Source of the DNA: Hydrogenophaga sp.
Lineage (GTDB): Bacteria; Pseudomonadota; Gammaproteobacteria; Burkholderiales; Burkholderiaceae
Direction: 5' to 3'
Length of the DNA stretch: 17,231 nucleotides
NCBI GenBank assembly: GCA_025458545.1
Contig: JALOSH010000014.1
Span: 1-17,231 of the forward strand
This document shows positions 6,576 to 12,639 of the stretch, piece after piece. How positions within the stretch are numbered: position 1 is the stretch's first letter; each line of letters starts with the position of its first letter. The translations under genes and the position numbers were made by a program. Below the pieces are notes generated by a model, which saw nothing but the letters and a program-made list of their open reading frames with translations, ran no database searches and was not told the origin of the DNA.

Positions 6576-7697
6576 TCAGCGTCCGCGCTTGCGCGACCCG
6601 GCGGCAGCGGCCTTCTTGGCCGGCGTCTTTTTGGCCGGCGCCTTGCGGGCAACGGCAGGCGCCTTGGCTGCGGCGGCGGCCGCCGGCTGGAAGCCCGGGA
6701 AAAACGCGGTGGGCAAGGTCCAGTCGCCAGGCGACAGGGGCTGCACTGCGCTGGCCCGCGGCGCTGCTGCGGCATTGCGCCGAGGAGCAGCTTCGGGCTT
6801 AGAGGCTTTGCGGACCCCCGCTTTCTGGGCGGTGGCCTTTTGGGCGGCGGCCCGGGGCGCGGACTTCGACTGCGCCTTCTGGCCACCCGTCACGGCGCGC
6901 GCTGCGGCTTTTCCCATGCCCACGGCATTGCCCACGTTGCGCGCCACGCTGCCGGCCGCCTTGCCGGCCATGCCGGTGGCGGTTTTCACGGCCTGCTCGG
7001 TCAGGCCGGTGGCGACCTGGCGTGTGGTGTCCAGTGCAGACTGTTTGGCCACGTCCTTCATGGCGGTGGCGGCGATGTTCTGGAACTGCTGCGAGAGCGC
7101 ACCCCACCATTGCAACGGGTCCACGACGCCGCCGGCGGGTGCAGGCGCTGCGGATTTGCGGGCTGGCGCCTTGCGTGGCTTGGGGGCTGGAGCGGCGGCG
7201 GCCTCCGGCGCTGGCTCTTCTTCGTCCTCGATCTCTTCTCCGGTCTCGGGCTCGGGGGCAGCGGGCGTGCCATAGGTGCGCGGAGGAATCTCCAGACCAG
7301 CAAACTGCGTGGGCGCGGGCGCGGGCGCAGCGCCGGTGAAACCGGCCACCGCGTCGGCGGCCTTGATCTTGAGCGCGTTGGCCACATCGCCCAGGCTGAA
7401 GTTCATGTTCTTCAGCGTGGCCAGCGTCATCTTCTGCACCTCCAGCGCCTGGATGGTGGCGCCCAGGGCCTTGGAGTTCTGGTCGAGCCAGAAGTGCACC
7501 GCCTTCAATTCCTCAATGCGTTTTTCGAGGTCTTCCACGTTGAAGGTCGGCGCGACCCAGTTGCCCAGGTTGGGCATCTGCGGGATGCTGTTGCCGATGC
7601 CCTGGGCCACGCCCCCCGCGGCCTGGCCCGCCAGGCTCTGCAGGAATTCGAAGCCCGGCACGTATTTGCCGAAACCGCTGCCCGGTGTGTCGCTCAT
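6576..7697 (-). CDS. phaM: PhaM-type polyhydroxyalkanoate granule regulatory protein
   Basis: The N-terminal part (about 10-115) has the PhaM pattern: F-L-Q-S-L-A-G, P-T-F-N-V-E-D-L-E-K-R-I-E-E-L-K-A-V, W-L-D-Q-N, and I-Q-A-L-E-V-Q-K-M-T-L. In Ralstonia eutropha PhaM binds the PHB synthase PhaC1 and activates it, sits on granules and ties them to the nucleoid through a basic tail. Here a Pro/Ala linker with an acidic run (149-162) follows, then a second amphipathic part (about 190-260, with D-P-L-Q-W-W-G). The Lys/Ala/Pro-rich histone-like tail contains two PAKK units (354-357, 359-362) and ends RKRGR. At 373 residues it is much longer than the roughly 260-residue Ralstonia protein. AGGAG stands at good spacing before the ATG. 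It lies 50 bases after the crotonase-fold gene and 40 before the FIST gene. Confidence 0.88.
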   Translation of the reverse strand: MSDTPGSGFGKYVPGFEFLQSLAGQAAGGVAQGIGNSIPQMPNLGNWVAPTFNVEDLEKRIEELKAVHFWLDQNSKALGATIQALEVQKMTLATLKNMNFSLGDVANALKIKAADAVAGFTGAAPAPAPTQFAGLEIPPRTYGTPAAPEPETGEEIEDEEEPAPEAAAAPAPKPRKAPARKSAAPAPAGGVVDPLQWWGALSQQFQNIAATAMKDVAKQSALDTTRQVATGLTEQAVKTATGMAGKAAGSVARNVGNAVGMGKAAARAVTGGQKAQSKSAPRAAAQKATAQKAGVRKASKPEAAPRRNAAAAPRASAVQPLSPGDWTLPTAFFPGFQPAAAAAAKAPAVARKAPAKKTPAKKAAAAGSRKRGR

Positions 7698-7747
7698 GGG
7701 AGTCTCCTGGTGGGTCGCTCTGGGGTCTGCTGGCGGGGTCGCTGTGC

Positions 7748-8587
7748 TCAGTGGTCCACGCCATAGCGGGGTGCGCGACGCTCCCGCAAGGATGCCACAC
7801 CTTCGCGCACATCGGGGCCGGCAAACCCCATGAATTCAAGCGCCAGCGAGGTGTCGAACGCGGGTCCGGCCTGGCGCAACCAGTTGTTGAGCGAGTACTT
7901 GGTCCAGCGGATCGCGGTCTGGCTGCCCGAGGCCAGGCGGTCCGCCACCTCGTAGGCCTTGTCGAGCAGCTGGGCGTCGTCCACCGCGAGCGACACCAGA
8001 CCGATCCGCTCGGCCTCTTCGCCACTGATCGGGTCGCACAGCATGAGGTAGTACTTGGCCTTGGCCAGGCCGCAGAGCAGCGGCCAGACGATGGCGGCGT
8101 GGTCACCGGCCGCCACACCCAGGCGGGTGTGACCATCGACGATCTTGGCGCTCTTGGCGGCGATCGAAATGTCGGCCAGCAGCCCAGCCACCAGCCCCGC
8201 GCCCACCGCCGGCCCGTGCATCGCGCTGACGATGGGTTTGTCGCAGTTGATGACGTTGTAGACCAGGTCGCGCGCTTCCTTCCAGACCCGGGTGCGGACC
8301 TCGAAGTCGGTCGCCATGTCCTGCACCAGCGCCAGGTCGCCGCCGCCCGAAAAACCCATGCCGCTGCCGCGCAGCACCGCGCAACGCACCGTGTCGTCGC
8401 GGCCCACGTCGCGCCAGATCTCGGACAGCTCCCAGTGGCCTTCGTGCCCAGCGGTGGGCAGCTTGCCGTTGCCACCAGGACCATCGGCGCGCATCTGGAT
8501 GTCGAGCACCGAGGGCACCCCGTTGACGGCCGGTCCGCGGCGGCTGATGGCAAGGGTCTGGTAGCGGCTGTAGTCCACGGGGGTCAT
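7748..8587 (-). CDS. Crotonase-superfamily (enoyl-CoA hydratase-like) protein, atypical active site
   Basis: The 279-residue protein has the crotonase fold. The first oxyanion-hole segment is [10 protein letters not shown] (76-85) and the second is [10 protein letters not shown] (123-132), both of which hold the CoA thioester. Aligned by eye with rat mitochondrial enoyl-CoA hydratase, the two catalytic glutamates (E144, E164) fall at Val133 and His153. A conserved-looking G-D-H-A-A follows at 161-165. It is therefore unlikely to be a standard hydratase; another crotonase reaction is likelier. TCTCC on the plus strand (8593-8597) gives a GGAGA ribosome site 5 bases before the ATG. It is the first gene of the minus-strand cluster with phaM and the FIST gene, which suggests a link to CoA-thioester or PHA metabolism (inference). 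Substrate unknown. Confidence 0.85.
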   Translation of the reverse strand: MTPVDYSRYQTLAISRRGPAVNGVPSVLDIQMRADGPGGNGKLPTAGHEGHWELSEIWRDVGRDDTVRCAVLRGSGMGFSGGGDLALVQDMATDFEVRTRVWKEARDLVYNVINCDKPIVSAMHGPAVGAGLVAGLLADISIAAKSAKIVDGHTRLGVAAGDHAAIVWPLLCGLAKAKYYLMLCDPISGEEAERIGLVSLAVDDAQLLDKAYEVADRLASGSQTAIRWTKYSLNNWLRQAGPAFDTSLALEFMGFAGPDVREGVASLRERRAPRYGVDH

Positions 8588-8603
8588 GCGGGTCTCCGGT
8601 GCG

Positions 8604-8623
8604 GGGCTGCGCGCAGGCAGCCC
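8604..8623 (-). other. Hairpin in the leader of the crotonase-fold gene
   Basis: GGGCTGC (8604-8610) and GCAGCCC (8617-8623) form a perfect 7-bp stem with a 6-base loop. It lies just upstream of the ribosome binding site of the minus-strand gene starting at 8587, so it would sit in that mRNA's leader. No function can be assigned. Confidence 0.4.
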
Positions 8624-8681
8624 GAATGGGGTGAAGGGTTTCAACGGGGAATTCTGCCCCTTCCGTTGGCTCGAAACCGAA

Positions 8682-8720
8682 GCGAACGGGCGGTGTTTTC
8701 CCGGGCACCTCCCCGTTCGC
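8682..8720. repeat. Inverted repeat in the divergent control region
   Basis: GCGAACGGG (8682-8690) and CCCGTTCGC (8712-8720) are perfect 9-base arms. Inside them GGTG (8692-8695) can pair with CACC (8706-8709), extending the stem after a small bulge. The element ends 9 bases before the FNR-type palindrome and lies between the divergent crotonase-fold and DksA-like genes. It could be a regulator site, or the hairpin of a transcript reading in either direction. Confidence 0.55.
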
Positions 8721-8728
8721 ATACCCCG

Positions 8729-8742
8729 TTGACGTGCGTCAA
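8729..8742 (+). promoter_or_regulatory. FNR/CRP-family operator, TTGAC-N4-GTCAA
   Basis: The sequence TTGACGTGCGTCAA is a perfect inverted repeat of TTGAC around four bases, matching the FNR/ANR/DNR-type consensus (TTGAY-N4-RTCAA). Its centre (8735.5) is 86.5 bases before the start codon at 8822. If transcription starts near 8777, the centre would be at -41.5, the standard class II activator position, and a -10-like CAAGAT lies exactly where expected. Regulator identity (FNR, ANR, DNR or another family member) is not determined by the site. Confidence 0.65.
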
Positions 8743-8764
8743 ACACCGGCACCGGATACCGGCG

Positions 8765-8770
8765 CAAGAT
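8765..8770 (+). promoter_or_regulatory. Candidate -10 box of the FNR-type promoter
   Basis: CAAGAT keeps the A at position 2 and the A-T at positions 5-6 of TATAAT, and is placed so that a start near 8777 gives -41.5 spacing to the palindrome. There is no good -35 box, as expected for a class II activator-dependent promoter. Confidence 0.4.
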
Positions 8771-8821
8771 AGCTTCAAAGGGGGTCGGCCACCGTCGGCT
8801 CCCGGCGACCAGGAGCATCCG

Positions 8822-9208
8822 ATGACCATGAACATTTCCGAAACCTTCAACGACCAGTTGCACCAGATGCGGGCCGAGTTGCTGGCGCAGATTCGCGCCC
8901 AGCGGGGCGGCCAGATCGGACGTGCCGAATCGGCCGCCGAGGCGCGTGAGAACGCCAGCGACGACTGGTCCCAGGCCGATGCCGAGCGCGATCTGGCGTT
9001 CGCGCTGGAAGAGCGCGGGTCGGCCGAACTGGTCGCGATCGACGATGCGCTGAGGCGGATTGCCGACGGCAGTTACGGCCTGTGCCTCGACTGTGGTGTG
9101 CAGATCGCCAACGCGCGCCTGCACGCCAATCCGACCGCCCTGCGCTGCGTGGCCTGCCAGGAAAAACTCGAACAAGCCGAAGACGGCGTGCGCCCGGCCA
9201 GCTACTGA
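8822..9208 (+). CDS. TraR/DksA-family zinc-finger transcription regulator
   Basis: The 128-residue protein has a helical N-terminal part (1-80) forming a probable coiled coil, with an acidic tip around S-D-D-W (46-49). A C4 zinc finger follows: C-L-D-C-G (88-92) and C-V-A-C-Q (109-113), after the family-typical I-A-D-G-S-Y-G-L-C and with A-R-L-x-A-x-P-T-A between the pairs. Family members bind RNA polymerase through the secondary channel and change promoter output, often with ppGpp. It is shorter than housekeeping DksA (about 150 residues) and the tip lacks the D-P-x-D-R-A pattern, so it is a paralogue rather than DksA itself. AGGAG at 8811-8815 favours the ATG at 8822 over 8828. It is first of a two-gene unit behind an FNR-type site. 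Confidence 0.88.
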   Translation: MTMNISETFNDQLHQMRAELLAQIRAQRGGQIGRAESAAEARENASDDWSQADAERDLAFALEERGSAELVAIDDALRRIADGSYGLCLDCGVQIANARLHANPTALRCVACQEKLEQAEDGVRPASY

Positions 9209-9246
9209 ACGCTTTCATTTTTTCAACCCTCCCAGGAGACCCCCGA

Positions 9247-9624
9247 ATGACCACCTTCCACGCCGTTGTCTGGATGGACCACAGCCAGGCCCATGTGCTG
9301 ATGTTCGACAAGGAACACATCGAAGCCCAGCGCATCAAGGCGCGCAGCCACCACACCCCCAAGCACGGCCATGTCGGTCCCGACAAGGATTTCTTCCAAC
9401 AGGTGGCCGATGCGCTGGCCGGCGTGTCCGAGGTGCTGCTGACCGGCCCGGCCAATGCGAAGAACGAATTCCGCGACCACTGCAAACACCACGCGCACGC
9501 GGTGGACAAGGCGGTGGTCGACGTGGTCAGCAGCGACCACCCGACCGACGGCCAGTTGGTGGCAATGGCACGGCAGTATTTCGTGAAGTTCGATCAGAAA
9601 GCCGCCGACCCGACGCAGCGGTAG
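9247..9624 (+). CDS. Small eRF1-like 'translational machinery' protein
   Basis: The 125-residue protein starts T-T-F-H-A-V-V-W-M-D-H-S-Q-A and contains many histidines, a helix (48-59) and the strand/turn E-V-L-L-T-G-P-A-N-A-K (62-72), followed by F-x-x-H and H-P-T-D-G-Q-L-V-A. This is the pattern of proteins annotated in proteobacteria as translational machinery protein or host-attachment-like, related to the core fold of release factor eRF1/Pelota. No biochemical role is firmly established for this group; ribosome-associated or stress-linked action is inference from the fold. AGGAG at 9234-9238 gives a good start at 9247. It follows the DksA-like gene by 38 bases and ends before a strong terminator, so the two form one transcription unit. 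Confidence 0.78.
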   Translation: MTTFHAVVWMDHSQAHVLMFDKEHIEAQRIKARSHHTPKHGHVGPDKDFFQQVADALAGVSEVLLTGPANAKNEFRDHCKHHAHAVDKAVVDVVSSDHPTDGQLVAMARQYFVKFDQKAADPTQR

Positions 9625-9634
9625 AAGGCCACGC

Positions 9635-9670
9635 AAAGCCCGCAGGCCCCCCCGTCGGCGGGCTTTTGTT
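9635..9670 (+). terminator. Intrinsic terminator of the DksA-like / eRF1-like unit
   Basis: AAAGCCCGC (9635-9643) pairs perfectly with GCGGGCTTT (9658-9666) around a 14-base C-rich loop. The T-run of the right arm continues as TTTTGTTATT. It starts 10 bases after the stop codon at 9624 and ends only about a dozen bases before the next start codon. Confidence 0.85.
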
Positions 9671-9681
9671 ATTCTGTGGCG

Positions 9682-10122
9682 ATGTCCATTCAGTCCTCCA
9701 CTCTGCCCGCGCGAGCCCTGTTTCACCTCGCGTTCCACGTCACCGATCTGGCTGAAGCGCGCCGCTTCTACGGCAGTGTGCTGGGCTGTGCGGAAGGCCG
9801 CAGCACCGACACCTGGGTCGACTTCGATTTCTTCAGCCACCAGATTTCGCTGCACTTGGGCGAACCGTTCAAGACCACGCTCACCGGGCGCGTGGGCGAC
9901 CACCTGGTCCCCATGCCGCACTTCGGGCTGGTGCTGTTGTTGCCCGAATGGCAGGCCCTGGCCGCAAGGCTGGAGTCGGCGGGGATGGACTTTGTGTTGC
10001 CGCCGCAGCAGCGCTTTGCAGGCCAGCCAGGCGAGCAGTGGACCATGTTCTTCTGCGATCCCTTTGGCAACCCGATCGAGGTCAAAGGGTTTGCCTCGGT
10101 GGACCGCATCTACGCGCAGTGA
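9682..10122 (+). CDS. VOC/glyoxalase-fold protein (dioxygenase-like)
   Basis: The 146-residue protein is a two-module vicinal-oxygen-chelate protein. The first beta-alpha-beta unit starts F-H-L-A-F-H-V-T-D-L (14-23), with R-R-F-Y-G-S-V-L-G-C (27-36). The second ends F-F-C-D-P-F-G-N-P-I-E-V-K-G-F (123-137). Probable metal ligands are His15 or His19, His80 and Glu133. VOC proteins include glyoxalases, extradiol dioxygenases and resistance proteins; the substrate here cannot be read from sequence. The ATG at 9682 is used; a GTG two codons upstream is possible. Neither has a Shine-Dalgarno. It begins about a dozen bases after the preceding terminator, so it has either a promoter inside the terminator region or depends on read-through. 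The following 129 bases up to the binding-protein gene show nothing clear. Confidence 0.82.
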   Translation: MSIQSSTLPARALFHLAFHVTDLAEARRFYGSVLGCAEGRSTDTWVDFDFFSHQISLHLGEPFKTTLTGRVGDHLVPMPHFGLVLLLPEWQALAARLESAGMDFVLPPQQRFAGQPGEQWTMFFCDPFGNPIEVKGFASVDRIYAQ

Positions 10123-10251
10123 GCGCACCACCGAGCGACCGGCGGTGCCTTTGGCCTGCCGAGCGACGGTCGTGCAGGGGACGCAGTCGGTAGCATGGAC
10201 GGTTCGTCGTTGGCTCTGGCCATCCCCTGTCCGATCAGCCCCTCCTCCCCC

Positions 10252-11406
10252 ATGACAACCCCTCATTCCCAGCGCGGCCTCTCCCGGCGCGCTTTTGGCG
10301 GCCTGATGGCCGGCGCCTCGCTGCTCGGCAGCCCGGTGCTCCGTGCCCAGACCGGCAACCGCATCGTGCTCGGCCAATCGGCCGCGCTGTCGGGCGCGGC
10401 CGCCCAGCTGGGCATCCAGTTCCACGCCGGTGCCAAGCTGTTTTTTGACGCCATGAATGCGCAGGGCGGCGCCAACCCGACGCGGGTCGAGATCCGCCAG
10501 ATGGACGACGGCTACGAGCCCAACCGCTGCGCTGAGAACACCCGCCAGCTGCTCGGCGAAGACGTGTTCGCCCTGTTCGGCTACATCGGCACGCCCACCA
10601 GCCTGGCGGCGCTGCCACTCGCCACCAAAGCCCAAACACCGTTCTTTGCGCCGTTCACCGGCGCCATGGGTCTGCGCCAACCGTTCAACCGCATGGCTTT
10701 TCACATGCGCGCGTCGTACAACGACGAAACCGCGCTCATCGTGCGGCAGCTGACCAACCTCGGCCTGAAGAAGATCGCGGTTTTTCACCAGAACGACGCC
10801 TACGGCAAGGCGGGCCTTGACGGCGTGACGCTCGCGCTCGCCGCGCAGCAGCTGCAACCGGTGGCCACCGCCACGGTGGAGCGCAATTCGGTGGACGTGG
10901 CCAAGGCGGTCGCCACCATCAACGCGGCACAGCCCGACGCGGTGGTGCAGGTGAGCGCCTATGCCTCTTGCGCCGCCTACATCCGCGCCGCACGCAAGGC
11001 CGGTTTTGGGGGCACGTTTTTCAATGTGTCGTTCGTCGGCACCCAGGCGCTGGCGGACGAGCTGGGCAAAGACGGCGCCGGGGTGGTGGTGTCGCAGGTG
11101 GTGCCCACGCCCTACAGCGCGTCGCGCCAGGTGACGCGCGAGTTCCTGGCGGCGGTGGAACAAGGCGGCAAAAAGGTCCAGCCCAACTTTTCCAGCATGG
11201 AAGGTTTCATGGCCGCCAAGCTGTTTGCCGAGGGCATGCGGCGGGCCAGCGGTCGCCTCACCCGCGAAAGCCTGATCGATGGCCTGGAAAGCATCCGGGA
11301 CCTGTCCATGGGCGGGTTCAGCGTGTCATTCAGCCCGACCGACCATGTGGCGTCCAAGTTCGTCGAACTCTCCATGCTCACCGGCGACGGCCGGGTGAGG
11401 ACCTGA
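10252..11406 (+). CDS. ABC-type branched-chain amino-acid-like binding protein, Tat signal
   Basis: The 384-residue protein is a periplasmic type 1 substrate-binding protein (LivK-like, Peripla_BP_6). It starts with a twin-arginine signal, S-R-R-A-F-G-G (11-17), and a hydrophobic stretch, with likely cleavage near V-L-R-A/Q-T (29-34). The mature protein begins I-V-L-G-Q-S-A-A-L-S-G, the first strand and ligand loop of this family, followed by G-A-K-L-F-F-D-A-M-N-A-Q-G-G. Later F-G-Y-I-G-T-P-T and the hinge regions fit, and length is normal. Exporting a folded binding protein by Tat is less usual than by Sec, though twin-arginine starts are common in this family in betaproteobacteria. The ATG at 10252 is used because the signal starts there. 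No permease or ATPase gene is nearby, so it is an orphan component. It converges with the fumarylacetoacetate hydrolase gene 27 bases on. Confidence 0.88.
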   Translation: MTTPHSQRGLSRRAFGGLMAGASLLGSPVLRAQTGNRIVLGQSAALSGAAAQLGIQFHAGAKLFFDAMNAQGGANPTRVEIRQMDDGYEPNRCAENTRQLLGEDVFALFGYIGTPTSLAALPLATKAQTPFFAPFTGAMGLRQPFNRMAFHMRASYNDETALIVRQLTNLGLKKIAVFHQNDAYGKAGLDGVTLALAAQQLQPVATATVERNSVDVAKAVATINAAQPDAVVQVSAYASCAAYIRAARKAGFGGTFFNVSFVGTQALADELGKDGAGVVVSQVVPTPYSASRQVTREFLAAVEQGGKKVQPNFSSMEGFMAAKLFAEGMRRASGRLTRESLIDGLESIRDLSMGGFSVSFSPTDHVASKFVELSMLTGDGRVRT

Positions 11407-11433
11407 GCTCGGCGCGCACCCGGCGCCACCCGG

Positions 11434-12447
11434 TCAGGCGGTCTGCAGCGGCGCGATTTTCTGATCGATCGCGCCAAAGATGCTCTGACCGTCCCGGCCC
11501 TTCATCTCGATGCGGATGGTGTCGCCGAATTTCATGAACTCGGTGCTCGGCTGGCCGTCGAGGATGGTTTCGATGCAGCGCTTTTCGGCGATGCAGCTGT
11601 AGCCCTTGGGCCATTCTTTCTTGCCGTCCACCTCCACACCCCGGTTGCTCACCGTGCCGCTGCCGATGACGGAACCGGCGCGCACGTTGCGCGTCTTGCA
11701 AACGTGGGCGATCAGCTGGCCGAAGTGGAAGGTCATGTCCGGGCCGGCCTCACACATGCCGACCTTGCGGCCGTTCCAGGTGCTCTGCAGCGTCAGGTGC
11801 ACGCGGCCGCCGGTCCACGCGTCGCCCAGCTCGTCGGGCGTGACCGCCACCGGGCTGAAAGCGCTGGCCGGCTTGCTCTGGAAGAAGCCGAAGCCCTTGG
11901 CCAGCTCGGCCGGGATCAGGTTGCGCAGCGACACGTCGTTCACCAGCATCAGCAGGCGCACGCCGTCCAGCGCCTGTTCGGGTGTGGCACCCATGGGCAC
12001 ATCGCCCGTGACCACGGCGATTTCGGCCTCGAAGTCGATGCCGAAGTCTTCGCTCGGCACGACCACGTCGTCGCAAGGGCCGATGAAGTCGTCGCTGCCG
12101 CCCTGGTACATCAGCGGGTCGGTGTAGAACGTGGCCGGCACCTCGCTGCTGCGGGCGGCGCGCACCAGTTCCACATGGTTGATGTAGGCCGAGCCGTCGG
12201 CCCACTGGTAGGCGCGCGGCAGCGGCGCCATGCACAGCGCGGGATCGAACGGAAACGCGTGGCGCGCCTTGCCCTGGTTCAGCGTCACGTAGAGGTCGTG
12301 CAGTTGGGGGCTGAGGAAGTTCCAGTCGTCCAGCACCTGCTGCATCTTGTGGGCGATGCCAGTCGCATAATGGGCCGTGCTCAGATCGCGTGAGACCACC
12401 ACCAGTTGTCCGTCGCGCGAGCCGTCTTTGTAAGTGGCGAGTTTCAT
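11434..12447 (-). CDS. Fumarylacetoacetate hydrolase-family protein
   Basis: The 337-residue protein has the metal and catalytic residues of fumarylacetoacetases by eye alignment with the mammalian enzyme. D110 (in Y-T-D-P) matches D126, E140 and E142 (D-F-E-A-E-I) match E199 and E201, D171 (N-D-V-S-L-R-N) matches D233, R175 matches R237 and K192 matches K253. The family cleaves C-C bonds in beta-diketo acids, using Mg or Ca. The length, with an N-terminal domain (about 1-80), fits the bacterial fumarylacetoacetase group of tyrosine/homogentisate breakdown, but related acylpyruvases share these residues. The start at 12445-12447 gives the family-like MKLATYKDGSRDG. It is divergent from an IclR regulator with a 192-base shared control region, so regulation by that protein is likely. 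Homogentisate dioxygenase is not in the window. Confidence 0.87.
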   Translation of the reverse strand: MKLATYKDGSRDGQLVVVSRDLSTAHYATGIAHKMQQVLDDWNFLSPQLHDLYVTLNQGKARHAFPFDPALCMAPLPRAYQWADGSAYINHVELVRAARSSEVPATFYTDPLMYQGGSDDFIGPCDDVVVPSEDFGIDFEAEIAVVTGDVPMGATPEQALDGVRLLMLVNDVSLRNLIPAELAKGFGFFQSKPASAFSPVAVTPDELGDAWTGGRVHLTLQSTWNGRKVGMCEAGPDMTFHFGQLIAHVCKTRNVRAGSVIGSGTVSNRGVEVDGKKEWPKGYSCIAEKRCIETILDGQPSTEFMKFGDTIRIEMKGRDGQSIFGAIDQKIAPLQTA

Positions 12448-12513
12448 GCGTGTTTCCTGCTGCCGCAAAATGGGTTGAAGGCTCGGATTCTGCCCGCAAA
12501 GGCATGGAACCAA

Positions 12514-12547
12514 TTACGAATAGTGAAATCAGTTAACCTATCCGTAA
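12514..12547. promoter_or_regulatory. Probable IclR operator between divergent genes
   Basis: TTACGAATAG (12514-12523) and CTATCCGTAA (12538-12547) form an inverted repeat with 9 of 10 matches around a 14-base AT-rich spacer. It lies 66 bases upstream of the fumarylacetoacetate hydrolase start and 92 upstream of the IclR start, in the only clearly AT-rich stretch of the region. Arms of 10 bases and their placement suit a dimeric regulator acting on both genes. On the minus strand TTACGG/ACTATT at 17-base spacing could be a promoter overlapping the repeat. Confidence 0.5.
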
Positions 12548-12639
12548 GATCTGGATTCTAGTTCAAAGCCGTTCGGTGTGCTGAAATCTGCCGGAACGTC
12601 AGCCCGCCAGCATCGCCCCACCACCCCGCATTCACAGCC

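Noticed and set aside
6536..6886. N-terminal extension of the FIST protein to 543 residues
   Set aside because: It would overlap the phaM coding sequence in another frame and adds only Arg/Pro-rich shadow sequence; the ATG at 6535 gives the family-like N terminus.
9247..9624. Host-attachment-like annotation taken as a sign of prophage
   Set aside because: No phage gene, integrase or attachment site is nearby, and proteins of this group are ordinary chromosomal genes in proteobacteria.
9223..11163. A 646-residue minus-strand open frame opposite the eRF1-like, VOC and binding-protein genes
   Set aside because: Composition is His/Arg/Gly/Ala-rich shadow sequence, and it spans the strong terminator and three well-supported genes on the other strand.
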